Below are positions 33,606-42,170 of a DNA stretch of 64,000 bases, one piece after another; the first letter of the stretch is position 1, and each line of letters starts with the position of its first letter. The DNA comes from Hymenobacter sublimis. GTDB lineage: Bacteria; Bacteroidota; Bacteroidia; Cytophagales; Hymenobacteraceae. The position numbers and the translations under genes were made by a program. The notes beneath the pieces are model-generated. The model was not told where the DNA came from. It did not search any database and saw nothing but the letters and a program-made list of their open reading frames with translations. The DNA is taken from NCBI RefSeq assembly GCF_023101345.1, contig NZ_CP095848.1, positions 3,808,001-3,872,000 of the forward strand. The letters run 5' to 3'.

Positions 33606-34736
33606 TTACGGCTTAGGAGCCTTATCTACGGTTTTCTTCAGGAACTTGCGCGGGGGCACAATAAACAGTTCGAGGGAGGCGTAAGGAGCGCCGGCTAACT
33701 TGCTGTCAATGATTTTGACACGGTTGTCGTTCGTGCGGTCAAAGGCATCGAAAGCATAGTTGTAGCGGTAGCCGCCCTCCAGCCCAAACCACAGGAAGTC
33801 ATAGATTTCCCGCTCCCAGCGGCCCCGGAACTTAACCTCCGTTTCACGCAGCTCCAGGGTGCGCAGGTCGATGGCTCCTTCGCGGCGTAGGGGCTCGCGC
33901 AGCTTTACTATGTAGTTGAGGCCATCCACGGAGTAGCCAGCAAAGAACAGGGAACGGGGCGAGGCGTTGTAACGGGCCGTTATACGGGCCGGGAACAGGG
34001 CCTCCACGCCCCAGCGGTTGTTAAAGGTACGGTTGTAGAGCACGGCCGGGTAAATACTCTGCCGCCCGAAGGTATAACCTAGCTGCAGGCCTACCCCCCA
34101 GGAGAACATCGGACTGCGCTTCCAGCCGTACAGGAACTCCGACGATACACGCAGGTAGTCGCGCACACTCAGCTCCGAGGAAGTGTAGTCGCCGCTCAAC
34201 TCGCCCTTCACCCGGAAGATGTACCAGTTGACCTCATTCACGGGCCGAATCACGGCCAACTGGGTTCCTAGGTTTTTGAGGCCCTTGTTTTCAATGTTGT
34301 CGTAGAGCTCGTAGCCGGTAGGTTTCTGCCGAAACTTGAACTCCTCCCGCTCATAGTTCACCCCCAGAATTAGCTTCAGGTGGGGGCGGTTGAGCATGGG
34401 GATGTAGCCTTTGATAACAAGGCGGGCATTTTTGGTGGCTTCCGAGCTGTAATCCTGCAAGCCCACTACCTTGCCATCCGACGTGACGTTGAAGCGCGGC
34501 ACCCGCTCGTAGTGGAAAATCAGGCCTTTGCTGGGGCCCATGCCCACCACAGAAGGGGTAGCAAATTCCTGCGTGTTCACCGCCGCCACCGTGTCGCCGA
34601 CGGGAGGAGCCGGGGGTGGGAAAACGGGAGGCGTAGTGGGGGTAATCTGAGCGTGGGCAACTCCGGCGCACAACAATGCCGCCGAGGCCGCCAGCGGCCC
34701 CAGTAACCGAAACGTCGGGGCAGAAAATGAAATCAT
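33606..34736 (-). CDS. DUF6268 family outer-membrane beta-barrel protein
   Basis: A 376-residue exported protein. The signal MISFSAPTFRLLGPLAASAA leads to a cut near GVAHAQ, from ATG 34736. A Pro-rich spacer (TTPPVFPPPAPPVGD) is followed by alternating strands typical of outer-membrane barrels (HLKLILGVNYEREEFKF, FSWGVGLQLGYTFGRQ, FLWFGLEGGYRYNYAFD). It resembles the DUF6268 family, a Bacteroidota barrel of unknown role. Its upstream region is taken up by a 255-bp nested palindrome, and another outer-membrane gene lies upstream on the same strand. Confidence 0.8.
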   Translation of the reverse strand: MISFSAPTFRLLGPLAASAALLCAGVAHAQITPTTPPVFPPPAPPVGDTVAAVNTQEFATPSVVGMGPSKGLIFHYERVPRFNVTSDGKVVGLQDYSSEATKNARLVIKGYIPMLNRPHLKLILGVNYEREEFKFRQKPTGYELYDNIENKGLKNLGTQLAVIRPVNEVNWYIFRVKGELSGDYTSSELSVRDYLRVSSEFLYGWKRSPMFSWGVGLQLGYTFGRQSIYPAVLYNRTFNNRWGVEALFPARITARYNASPRSLFFAGYSVDGLNYIVKLREPLRREGAIDLRTLELRETEVKFRGRWEREIYDFLWFGLEGGYRYNYAFDAFDRTNDNRVKIIDSKLAGAPYASLELFIVPPRKFLKKTVDKAPKP

Positions 34737-34822
34737 ACGGGTGGCTTGCAGAGAAACAAACGACAAAAAGGCGTTAGGCTAGCCTTAACGTCTTTTCGCA
34801 AAAAAAGATGAGGCGGCGGAAC

Positions 34823-35077
34823 GGTGAAATAGTGAGATAATGAAATGGGGCGTTTCACAGGCTTTCATGCCGAGGAAGCACAACGCCATCATCGTCCTTC
34901 TCTTACGCTCAAAGTCTAGTAAGCTAGCAAGCCCTTACCATCCGTGCTGGAGGTAAGGGCTTGCTAGGTTTTAGGGAGGTAGTATGGTGATTAGAGCGGA
35001 TGGTACCGTCGTGCTTCCTCGGCATGAAAGCGCGTGAAATGCCCCATTTCACTATCTCATCATTTCGCTTAGAAGAG
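34823..35077. repeat. Nested inverted repeat element, copy 1
   Basis: Outer arms of about 70 bp (34823-34893 and 35007-35077) match with few differences: both contain GCTTTCATGCCGAGGAAGCA (or its complement), a GAAATGGGGC/TTTCAC part and an AGTGAGATA-type part. In the centre a second hairpin (CTAGCAAGCCCTTACC, 34924-34939, with 34952-34967) is perfect. The right arm covers the last codons of the phosphoesterase-barrel gene. A related element with the same CAAGCCCTTAC core lies at 40466-40685. Confidence 0.85.
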
Positions 35078-38000
35078 GAAATCGAAGCCGACGAAGACAA
35101 GATTTTCCTCGCCTACGGAGTAGGTAGCGTTGATAACGGCTTGCTTGAGTACATCAACCCAGATGCCCCCGCCTACGCCGGTGTGGAAAGCACTCAGGCC
35201 GGTATCGGTGTCGCGGGAGCTGTACACGCGGGCGGCATCGGCCAGGCCCAGGATGCCAAACTTACCGGGCACCAAGTACGCGTTGAACGTGAACAACTGC
35301 ACGCGCACCTCGGCGTTGCCGTACACCGACGAACGGCCGGCGTAGCGAGTACGGCGGTAGCCGCGCAAGTTGGTGGTACCGCCCAGGGTGTTGGCCTGGT
35401 AGAAGCGGTAGTCGCCGAGGTTGCGGCTGGCCCCAATGCGACCGGCCCAGGTTAGCTGGAAGGGGAAATTAGGCGAGAGGTAGGCCCGGAATTCGGTAGC
35501 CAGGCGGCCGTAGGTCAGCTTTTCGCCATTCAGCTGGTGATTATACTCTGCCGAGTTGTACCAGCGCAGACCAATGCGCGGATTTTTGGGTGAAGAAGCG
35601 GCGTCCAGGTTCAAGTATGCCCTACCCCCAAGGTAACGGTTCAAGCCAAAATCAGAAGCGCGAATACCGGCGGCAGCGGTGCCCTCCTGCCCGTTACCGG
35701 CGGCATCGAGACCAGCTGCAATTTCCTGCCCAATCTGGCTGCGGTCTACCCGGAACTGGTCGTACTGGGGACCGAAACCGAACTTGAGGAAGCTAAACAG
35801 GTCCTTTTCTAGCATGGGCGCCACGTACAGCCTCGAGAAGCGGATGCGGTACGTGTCGTTGATGTCGCGGGCGCGGGTATCCCGGTCGTCGGCCAGAATA
35901 TTGCGGGTGTCGTTGCCGAGGCCAAAGAAGTTGTAGAGCAACTGAGGACCGTAGAGCTGGGCTGTTAGGCGCAAATCTGTTTTGCCCAGCACATCCACGA
36001 AGTGACCGAGGTAGCGCACATTGTAAGCACTCTGCGAGGGCGAATAGTTGGCGGCCAGGCTCTGCTCCGTAGCGTAAGGCGACTTGCGGAAACCATAGGT
36101 ACGGTACACCAGGCCACCCCCGAAAAACAGCCGGTCGTCAATGTTGTACCCGAAGTACAGGGTCGGGCCGAAGTAGTTCAGGGTGTAGTCCTTGCGGTCG
36201 GTGCGGGTGTGCACATCGTAGCGGCTCACATCAATGCCGGGCTCCAGGCGCAGGCGGGCGTCCTTGCCGGCTACAATCACGTTGCCGGTGTCGGCATCGT
36301 ACACGTGCAGCTTATGACCCAGGCCTGCCACGTTGGAGCGGTCTACGATGGAGTCCCGGTCGGTGCCCCCGATGATGCGCACTAGCGGGCCGCCTTTCAC
36401 GTCGCCTTTCACCTCGTACTGGTCCTCGCCCTGGAAGCCGTAGAGACGCAGCTCCTTGGTTACCTTGTTGTCGAAGGTGCGGTCGAAAAGGCTTTTGCTT
36501 AGCTCACCTTCCTTGTTGATTTTCTGCACCGTCACGCGCGTCTTATCATTCGGTAGGCGCTCCACCACAAACCGCTCGCGCTTCTTGGAGCCTTTCACCT
36601 CCGTCACCTTGCTGAGCACCTCGTAGTAGTCGGCCGCTACTTGGGGTAGCAGGTCGCGGCGGCTCTTGAGTTTGGCAATGATTTCGGGGGCGTGCAGCTC
36701 GTAGATCTGCTTGGGCCACCGTTCCCGGAATGCTTTTTCGATAACGTCGTCGGTGAGTTCGGCCTTCATGTCCTCAGCCTGCTTCACCCACTCTTCTTTC
36801 GTTACCGAAGCCAGATACACCCGGTCGTTGCTCAAAGCCGTTAGGTTCAGGCCTTTCCAGTCGCCGTAGTCGGACCCAAAGTTCTGGAAGTTGCGAATGG
36901 CCCACTTGCGCGAGGCCAGGTAGGGAAAAATACCGTCGCCCTTGAAGAAGGCCACGTCCCGGTCTTCGGGCACGGCCGTGAACTTCCGGTCCCCGTCTTT
37001 GTCCTTTTTCTCAGCCCAGCGCCACTGGTCTTCGTGCCGGTCCCAGTCGCCAATCCACATGTCGAAGAGGCGGGAGCGGGCAAAGGCTTTTTCGTTGACG
37101 CGGTTATCGTTATCATCGGTGATACGCTCAAACACCTTGTCGGTGCCCACCAGGTTTTTGGCGTTGCCCAGGCTTTCCACGTTGCTCTGGTCGTCCTTGG
37201 CATCTTCCTCAATGGCGCCCGGCGTGTTGCCGAACCGCTCCAAATACTGGCCCAGCAGGGGGTCCTGAGGGATGTAGCGCAGCTCGGGGTTGGTGTACAG
37301 AATGCCGGCGGCCTTAGCCAGGGGCGGAATGGCAATGGAGGCATAGGGATGCTGGGCCGAAATCTGGTCCTGCAGAATGTCGGCGGCGGCACCTTCGCGC
37401 AGGGCTTCTGGCAGCACCGCCGAGGGGTCCTTGTTCAGGCTGCGAATCGTGAAATTGCGCCCTTGCTCGTTGCGTACTTTCAGGGAAGCCGTTTGCTTGC
37501 CGCCCCCGATTTTGTAGGGCGTCAAGCCGCCCTTTTCGGTAGCTAGGTCCAGCACCGGAAACTGCACCGGCGTAGCCCACTCCTGGCGGTAATGCTTGCC
37601 GAAGAACAGCTTATGCACTCCGCTACGATTCACGTAGTTGGGGTTGACGGCTACCGTTACGGTGCTATCAGCAAAGTTGGGCCGCGGGGCGCCGGTAGGC
37701 CGCGCCACCGAGTCGGTGGAGGCCATGGCCTGCTGGGCGTACATGGGCGTGCGGAACACAAGGCGGCCGGTCTCACCCGTACCATTTGGTACGTAGAATT
37801 CCGTCCAGACCTCCCCGTTGTCGTAGTAGTTAACCCGGGCAAACCCCTTCTCTTTGTCGGAGAACAGGGCGTCGCCGCCGCTACCGGGCTTCACGTGCTG
37901 GGTTTTGCAGCCCGAGCCGCTGACGATGTGGTTGAGGTTGCCTTCCTTCTGGAACTGCAGGTTGTGCTCGTGACCGGCAGCGTACACCACGTTGGGGTAC

Positions 38001-38977
38001 TTCTGGAAAATCTCCATCAGCCCCTTCTTATACGCTTGGTACAAGGGGTGCGGAATATCCTGACTTACCCCGCCGTACTTGCGGGCAAACGGGTAAATGG
38101 AGCCGATAATGGGCAAAGGCACGAAGGCGTACTTGAACACGATGGACAAGGGGAAGAAATGGTCCCCCAGGGTGAAGTAGCCACCGTGAATACCGTCGGA
38201 AAATAGCGGGTGATGAGCTACCACCACAATGTTCTTGCCCGCGTTGCGCTGAATGATGTCTTCCAGCTGGGTAAAGAAATCCGTTTCATTGGCTACTCCG
38301 CAGCCGCTGTTGGCTCCGTAGGGCCGCTCACCGGAGGTCTGCAGGAACCACTGGGAGTTGATGGCAATCAGCACCACATCGTCTTGCAAGCGCACCTCCA
38401 CCGGCCCGGGACAGGCGTCGCGGGGGAGGAAGAAGTCGCCGGTGTAGGGGAAGGCTGCCGAGTCGCTCTGCAGGTAGCTTTCCACGAAAAACTGTTCCCG
38501 GTTTACTTGGTCTACAGCCCCGCGCAAGCCCTGCTTCCAGTCGTGGTTGCCCGGAATCATGTATTTCTCGCCCTGGTAGTCGCGCAGAATTTTCATCTGG
38601 TCGATGATGCGGCGCTCTGATTCCGGACGGTCGGAGGCCTTGGCTTCCGGCATGCCGTACTCGTAGATATTATCCCCGAGGTAGACCGTGGTGCTTTTGG
38701 CGCCGGCAGCCAGAATCTGCTTGCGCATGTAGTTCAAAGACGGCTCGCCGCCCTCGGCCTCCGGAATCGGCTTGCCCACGTCGCCAATCAGGAACACGGT
38801 GTAGCGAATGCGGGAGCTGTCGGGTGGCGTTTTAGCTTCCCAGTTCAGCCCCCCCCGGCGGTAATTGGGCCGCTCGGGGTGGGGCGTCTGCGTGGGTTGC
38901 TGCTGGGCCATTGCCACCGGGGCAGCGGCACCGGCCAGGGCCAGCAGCAGGCAACAGGACAGAAAATTTCTGCTCAT
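35069..38977 (-). CDS. Metallophosphoesterase fused to an outer-membrane beta-barrel
   Basis: A 1302-residue exported protein. Signal MSRNFLSCCLLLALAGAAAP from ATG 38977. Residues ~50-420 form a calcineurin-like phosphoesterase: FLIGDVGKP, VYLGDNIYEYG, MIPGNHDWKQG, VVVAHHPLFSDG and YAAGHEHNLQF supply the metal ligands. The middle (~420-900) has no domain that I can name. The last ~380 residues read as a BamA/surface-antigen type 16-strand barrel (YNLDDRLFFGG-like strands, GGTTNLRGYRRTRYAGRSSV, terminal VFVGFDFLF). It probably displays a phosphatase on the outer membrane. The fusion is recurrent in Bacteroidota; the substrate is unknown. Confidence 0.88.
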   Translation of the reverse strand: MSRNFLSCCLLLALAGAAAPVAMAQQQPTQTPHPERPNYRRGGLNWEAKTPPDSSRIRYTVFLIGDVGKPIPEAEGGEPSLNYMRKQILAAGAKSTTVYLGDNIYEYGMPEAKASDRPESERRIIDQMKILRDYQGEKYMIPGNHDWKQGLRGAVDQVNREQFFVESYLQSDSAAFPYTGDFFLPRDACPGPVEVRLQDDVVLIAINSQWFLQTSGERPYGANSGCGVANETDFFTQLEDIIQRNAGKNIVVVAHHPLFSDGIHGGYFTLGDHFFPLSIVFKYAFVPLPIIGSIYPFARKYGGVSQDIPHPLYQAYKKGLMEIFQKYPNVVYAAGHEHNLQFQKEGNLNHIVSGSGCKTQHVKPGSGGDALFSDKEKGFARVNYYDNGEVWTEFYVPNGTGETGRLVFRTPMYAQQAMASTDSVARPTGAPRPNFADSTVTVAVNPNYVNRSGVHKLFFGKHYRQEWATPVQFPVLDLATEKGGLTPYKIGGGKQTASLKVRNEQGRNFTIRSLNKDPSAVLPEALREGAAADILQDQISAQHPYASIAIPPLAKAAGILYTNPELRYIPQDPLLGQYLERFGNTPGAIEEDAKDDQSNVESLGNAKNLVGTDKVFERITDDNDNRVNEKAFARSRLFDMWIGDWDRHEDQWRWAEKKDKDGDRKFTAVPEDRDVAFFKGDGIFPYLASRKWAIRNFQNFGSDYGDWKGLNLTALSNDRVYLASVTKEEWVKQAEDMKAELTDDVIEKAFRERWPKQIYELHAPEIIAKLKSRRDLLPQVAADYYEVLSKVTEVKGSKKRERFVVERLPNDKTRVTVQKINKEGELSKSLFDRTFDNKVTKELRLYGFQGEDQYEVKGDVKGGPLVRIIGGTDRDSIVDRSNVAGLGHKLHVYDADTGNVIVAGKDARLRLEPGIDVSRYDVHTRTDRKDYTLNYFGPTLYFGYNIDDRLFFGGGLVYRTYGFRKSPYATEQSLAANYSPSQSAYNVRYLGHFVDVLGKTDLRLTAQLYGPQLLYNFFGLGNDTRNILADDRDTRARDINDTYRIRFSRLYVAPMLEKDLFSFLKFGFGPQYDQFRVDRSQIGQEIAAGLDAAGNGQEGTAAAGIRASDFGLNRYLGGRAYLNLDAASSPKNPRIGLRWYNSAEYNHQLNGEKLTYGRLATEFRAYLSPNFPFQLTWAGRIGASRNLGDYRFYQANTLGGTTNLRGYRRTRYAGRSSVYGNAEVRVQLFTFNAYLVPGKFGILGLADAARVYSSRDTDTGLSAFHTGVGGGIWVDVLKQAVINATYSVGEENLVFVGFDFLF

Positions 38978-39218
38978 ACTAGAAGAGAGGTAGCGAGAAA
39001 GCAAAGGGCCGGGTGAGGGCACCAAGGAAAGAGAACGGATGTTCAGGAAATACGGTAAACTTACCAGTAACGACTAAGGTAGTTGTTACGCATAGGTACG
39101 GTGCGCTGCCGTACGCAATTCCCTTCGTTACGGTTGGGGCGCGTGGCCCGAAAACCCCGCGCCGCGAATCGCGTTGTAAGCCGAACAGCTCCTCGCTGTT
39201 GTTTGTTGTCTGCCCCTG

Positions 39219-40460
39219 ATGGAAACCATTCTAGTTCAGAAACCGGCTAAGGCCGAAATTGTAAAAAATGCCAAGGCCTACGTGCTGGCGTTGCTGGAGA
39301 AAAAGCTCCCGGCCCAGCTCGTGTATCATTCCCCCAAGCACACGGCCACTGTGGTAAAGGAGGCGCGGGCCCTGGGCGAAGCAGCGGGGCTCAGCGAGAC
39401 CGATCAGGAGGCGCTGCTGCTGGCGGCTTGGTTTCATGATGTGGGCTACACGGAAGTGTACGACGGCCACGAGTTCCGGAGCGCGGAAATGGCCGGCGAG
39501 TGGCTGCGCCAGCAGGGCTACCCTGAGGAGCGCATTGCCGTGGTACAGAACCTGATTCGGGCCACCCACCGCGACGCCAAGCGCGAAACCGAGCTGGAAC
39601 AGCTGCTGGTGGATGCCGATATGAGCAACATGGGCCGCGAGAGTTTCTTTGCCGAGGGCGAGCTACTGCGGGCCGAGTGGGAAGCCACCGGCGGCAAAAC
39701 CTACTCTAACACGGAGTGGGCCGACAACCAGTTGGCTTTCCTGCTGGCCGGCAAGTACTACACGAAAGCTGCTAAAGAGCGGTACGAGGAGCAGTTCAAG
39801 GAAAATATCAAGGAGCAGCGCAAGCAGCTCAAGAAAACCGAAAAGAAGAACAAGAAGAAAAAGGAGGAAGAAGGCGGCACGTTTGCTGAGCCCAAGCGCG
39901 GCATCGAAACCATGTTCCGGACCATGTACAGCAACCACATGAAGCTTTCGGACATGGCTGATAAGAAGGCGAACATGATGATTTCGCTGAACGCGGTACT
40001 CATGTCGCTGATTATTACGTACTTCGGCGCCAAGCTAGGTAGCAAAACTGCTGCCCTCAGCAACGTGGGCCTAATCCGGAACCCCATTATTGCGGTGCCG
40101 ATGGGCATTCTGCTGGCCACGGCGCTGGCCTCGGTTATTACCGCCATTCTCTGCGCCCAACCCGACGTAACGAGCTTCAAGTGGCTTAAGCGCAGCCCCC
40201 AGATTGCTACTAACCGCCGGGTAAACCTGCTGTTCTTTGGTAACTTCAGCAAACTCAGCCTCGACGACTTTCAGCACGGCATGACGGAAATCATGGGCCA
40301 GAAGGAGGCGCTCTATACCAACATGGTGACGGACATTTACTACCTCGGCGACGTGCTAACCAAAAAGTACCGCCTGCTGCGCCTGAGCTACACCATCTTC
40401 ATGGTAGGTCTGATCCTGACGGCACTATCATTCGGTATCGCCCTGCTCTACAAAGTCTAA
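39219..40460 (+). CDS. HD domain protein with C-terminal Pycsar-effector-type membrane domain
   Basis: A 413-residue protein. Residues ~35-165 are an HD phosphohydrolase: His37/His41 (YHSPKHTATVV), His73-Asp74 (AAWFHDVGY), His84 (GHEFRSAEMA) and Asp132/134 (LLVDADMSNMG). Residues ~190-220 form a highly charged Lys/Glu linker. Residues ~225-413 match the PycTM (DUF5706) effector module of Pycsar anti-phage systems: MFRTMYSNHMKLSDMADKKA before TM1 (~252-270), TM2 (~290-311), and TM3 (~388-410). In classical Pycsar, such effectors respond to cCMP or cUMP made by a neighbouring cyclase and damage the membrane. Here the nearest gene downstream is a convergent class III cyclase-like protein, so a signalling link is possible but unproven. 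Confidence 0.88.
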   Translation: METILVQKPAKAEIVKNAKAYVLALLEKKLPAQLVYHSPKHTATVVKEARALGEAAGLSETDQEALLLAAWFHDVGYTEVYDGHEFRSAEMAGEWLRQQGYPEERIAVVQNLIRATHRDAKRETELEQLLVDADMSNMGRESFFAEGELLRAEWEATGGKTYSNTEWADNQLAFLLAGKYYTKAAKERYEEQFKENIKEQRKQLKKTEKKNKKKKEEEGGTFAEPKRGIETMFRTMYSNHMKLSDMADKKANMMISLNAVLMSLIITYFGAKLGSKTAALSNVGLIRNPIIAVPMGILLATALASVITAILCAQPDVTSFKWLKRSPQIATNRRVNLLFFGNFSKLSLDDFQHGMTEIMGQKEALYTNMVTDIYYLGDVLTKKYRLLRLSYTIFMVGLILTALSFGIALLYKV

Positions 40461-40465
40461 ACGCT

Positions 40466-40685
40466 GAGGTGGTGCATGAGTGATTGAGTGAAGTGTTATA
40501 GCGAGCAGTGCGACGCTAGCTTCCTCCTCCCTGTGAATAGCCTAGAAACGAGACAAGCCCTTACTGCCAGCGCGGCGGTAAGGGCTTGTTACATCTAGAA
40601 GGGTAGCACGCTGGCCAGGACGGATGGCGTCGATACCCTCGCCATGACAATTCCCTACTTCACTCAATCACTCATTCGCCACCTG
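40466..40685. repeat. Nested inverted repeat element, copy 2
   Basis: Outer arms 40466-40495 and 40655-40685 carry the matching string TGAGTGATTGAGTGAAGT and its complement. The core hairpin at 40553-40568 / 40574-40589 (ACAAGCCCTTACTGCC, one mismatch) is flanked by looser CTAGAA arms. The core and the right-hand stretch CGGATGGCGTCGATACCCTC resemble the element at 34823-35077. It fills the gap between the convergent HD-PycTM and DUF2652 genes and may end both transcripts. Confidence 0.8.
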
Positions 40686-40691
40686 ACTGCT

Positions 40692-41846
40692 TCACCGCTT
40701 CTCTACTAATTCTGCTAGGTTATGCAGGGAGCGGCCCAGGAAACGGTGTAGGCGGCGGAGCTGTCCGAAGCGGACGAGGCGGCTGGGGCTGGCAATGTGG
40801 CCGTAGCGTAGCTCTATCGTTACTAAACAGGCGTCGAGCGTTACGGCCTCAATGCCGTAGAATAGCAGGGAGTTGGGAAAGAGGCGGAAGTGGGAAATCT
40901 TCTCCACGTACTCCAGGCGGCCATCTTCATCCTCGAACTGCTGCACGGCCTGAAAGTCAATTTGCCCCCCGAATACATCCACTTTATAGCTGGTGCCGAG
41001 GCGGCCAGCCTTGGTGACATCGTAGTGCACGGCAGTGGCGCCCTCCATCCAGCGCGGCCGCAACCGGAAATTGGTAATGAGCCGCACGGCGTAGGGAGCA
41101 GGCACGCGCAAGGCCCGGCGCACTTTCAGGGCGCAGCCCCGGCCCAACGGCACGTCATCGTCTATTTCCGGGCTGTTGAGCAGCAGCCGCAGGGGCGAGA
41201 GACTGGCGTAGTGGTAGGGCGTTTCGCCGAGGTACTCGTAGTAGGTAGCGCCGGGCAGCAGCCGCGTCCAGGAAAACGCCTGCCTCAGCGCGGCCAGGTC
41301 CTGGGTAGCTAGGTAGCCCTCCGAGAGCAGAATGTATTCGGAGCCCGTAATGTTATTCTTGAGCAAGCGGTGCACCACAATTACGTCGCGGCCCATGAGC
41401 TTGGTATACTCCCGAATCCGAGCTACGCTCACGCGGCCGTAGTGCACTACAATTTTCAACGTGAGGGCTAGCTCGTGCAGGGCCGCTGCCAGCTCCGAGC
41501 CTGTGTCGCGGGCTACAATACGCAGGTAGTTCTGAAAATCGAGGTAGATGCGGCGGCACTGCCGTACCAGCTCAGCTACCGGCGGCGGCGGCCCCAGCCG
41601 ATAAAACAGTACCGCATCGCCCTGAATTTCGTTTACCTGTAGGTTTAGGGTGTTGGCTTCGATGAGGATTTCCAACAGATCGGCCACCAGAAACGGAGCC
41701 TGTACACTTCCTGACTCCTCAATAAAGCGCGTAAAGCCGCTGATATCCGGAATCAGCAGCAAGGCGGGCTGCTGCTTGTCGGCTCCGGAGCGCGGCAACT
41801 CGCCGGCGGCCCGGCGGTCAGCGCGCAAGTCGTCCAATAAACCCAT
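40692..41846 (-). CDS. DUF2652 protein: class III cyclase-like domain plus SRPBCC-like domain
   Basis: A 384-residue soluble protein. Residues ~25-200 read like a class III nucleotide cyclase: LLIPDISGFTRFI has the first metal Asp (Asp34), VNEIQGDAVLFYR the second (Asp77) with Glu73 at the base-specifying position as in guanylate cyclases. In the later motif GRDVIVVHRLLKN, Arg160 is kept but the usual Asn is Ile156, so activity may be changed or lost. Residues ~235-370 look like an SRPBCC/START ligand domain (RPRWMEGATAVHYDVTKAGR). Pfam groups these as DUF2652, of unknown role. It converges with the HD-PycTM gene. ATG at 41846. Confidence 0.82.
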   Translation of the reverse strand: MGLLDDLRADRRAAGELPRSGADKQQPALLLIPDISGFTRFIEESGSVQAPFLVADLLEILIEANTLNLQVNEIQGDAVLFYRLGPPPPVAELVRQCRRIYLDFQNYLRIVARDTGSELAAALHELALTLKIVVHYGRVSVARIREYTKLMGRDVIVVHRLLKNNITGSEYILLSEGYLATQDLAALRQAFSWTRLLPGATYYEYLGETPYHYASLSPLRLLLNSPEIDDDVPLGRGCALKVRRALRVPAPYAVRLITNFRLRPRWMEGATAVHYDVTKAGRLGTSYKVDVFGGQIDFQAVQQFEDEDGRLEYVEKISHFRLFPNSLLFYGIEAVTLDACLVTIELRYGHIASPSRLVRFGQLRRLHRFLGRSLHNLAELVEKR

Positions 41847-41927
41847 GAAGCCAGGAGGGGAAGTAAGGGTGAGGGGAGGCGAAGATACGCAACGGGCCCG
41901 CGCAGGGACGCGGCGCCCGCCAAGTAG

Positions 41928-41960
41928 TTTTGCGAGGCCGCCGCTTTCCGCGTAGCTTTG
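41928..41960 (+). promoter_or_regulatory. Bacteroidota promoter of tRNA-Arg
   Basis: TTTTG at 41928-41932 and TAGCTTTG at 41953-41960 are spaced 20 bp apart and match the -33 TTTG and -7 TAnnTTTG consensus. The tRNA begins 18 bp past the -7 box. Confidence 0.75.
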
Positions 41961-41977
41961 TAAGAAGGGGTGCCCCT

Positions 41978-42049
41978 GGCTGCGTAGTTCAACGGATAGA
42001 ATAGGCGTTTCCTAAACGCTTGATATGGGTTCGATTCCCGTCGCGGCTA
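41978..42049 (+). tRNA. tRNA-Arg (anticodon CCT)
   Basis: All four arms fold: acceptor GGCTGCG / CGCGGCT with two G-U pairs, D arm GTTC / GAAT, anticodon arm GGCGT - TTCCTAA - ACGCT giving CCT, and T arm ATGGG - TTCGATT - CCCGT. The discriminator is A and the CCA end is not encoded. It reads AGG codons. It has a clear promoter and is followed directly by an inverted repeat. Confidence 0.96.
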
Positions 42050-42054
42050 CGTTG

Positions 42055-42170
42055 GAGTGGTGAACTAGTGAGGTGTGAAATAGTAAGTTTGACGTTCTAC
42101 CTGCGCAAGTGGCGCCAGCGGAACGTCAAACTCACCAGTTCACCACCTTACTAGTTCACCACTCACTCTA
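42055..42170. repeat. Inverted repeat with simple-sequence arms after tRNA-Arg
   Basis: The left arm (~42055-42096) contains GGTGAACTAGTGAGGTG and AGTTTGACGTTC; the right arm (~42119-42170) has the complementary GAACGTCAAACT and two copies of a TTCACCA...CTAGTTCACCA pattern. The right end abuts the regulator stop codon. It belongs to the same architecture as 21320, 40466 and 48115: low-complexity outer arms around a distinct core. Confidence 0.8.
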
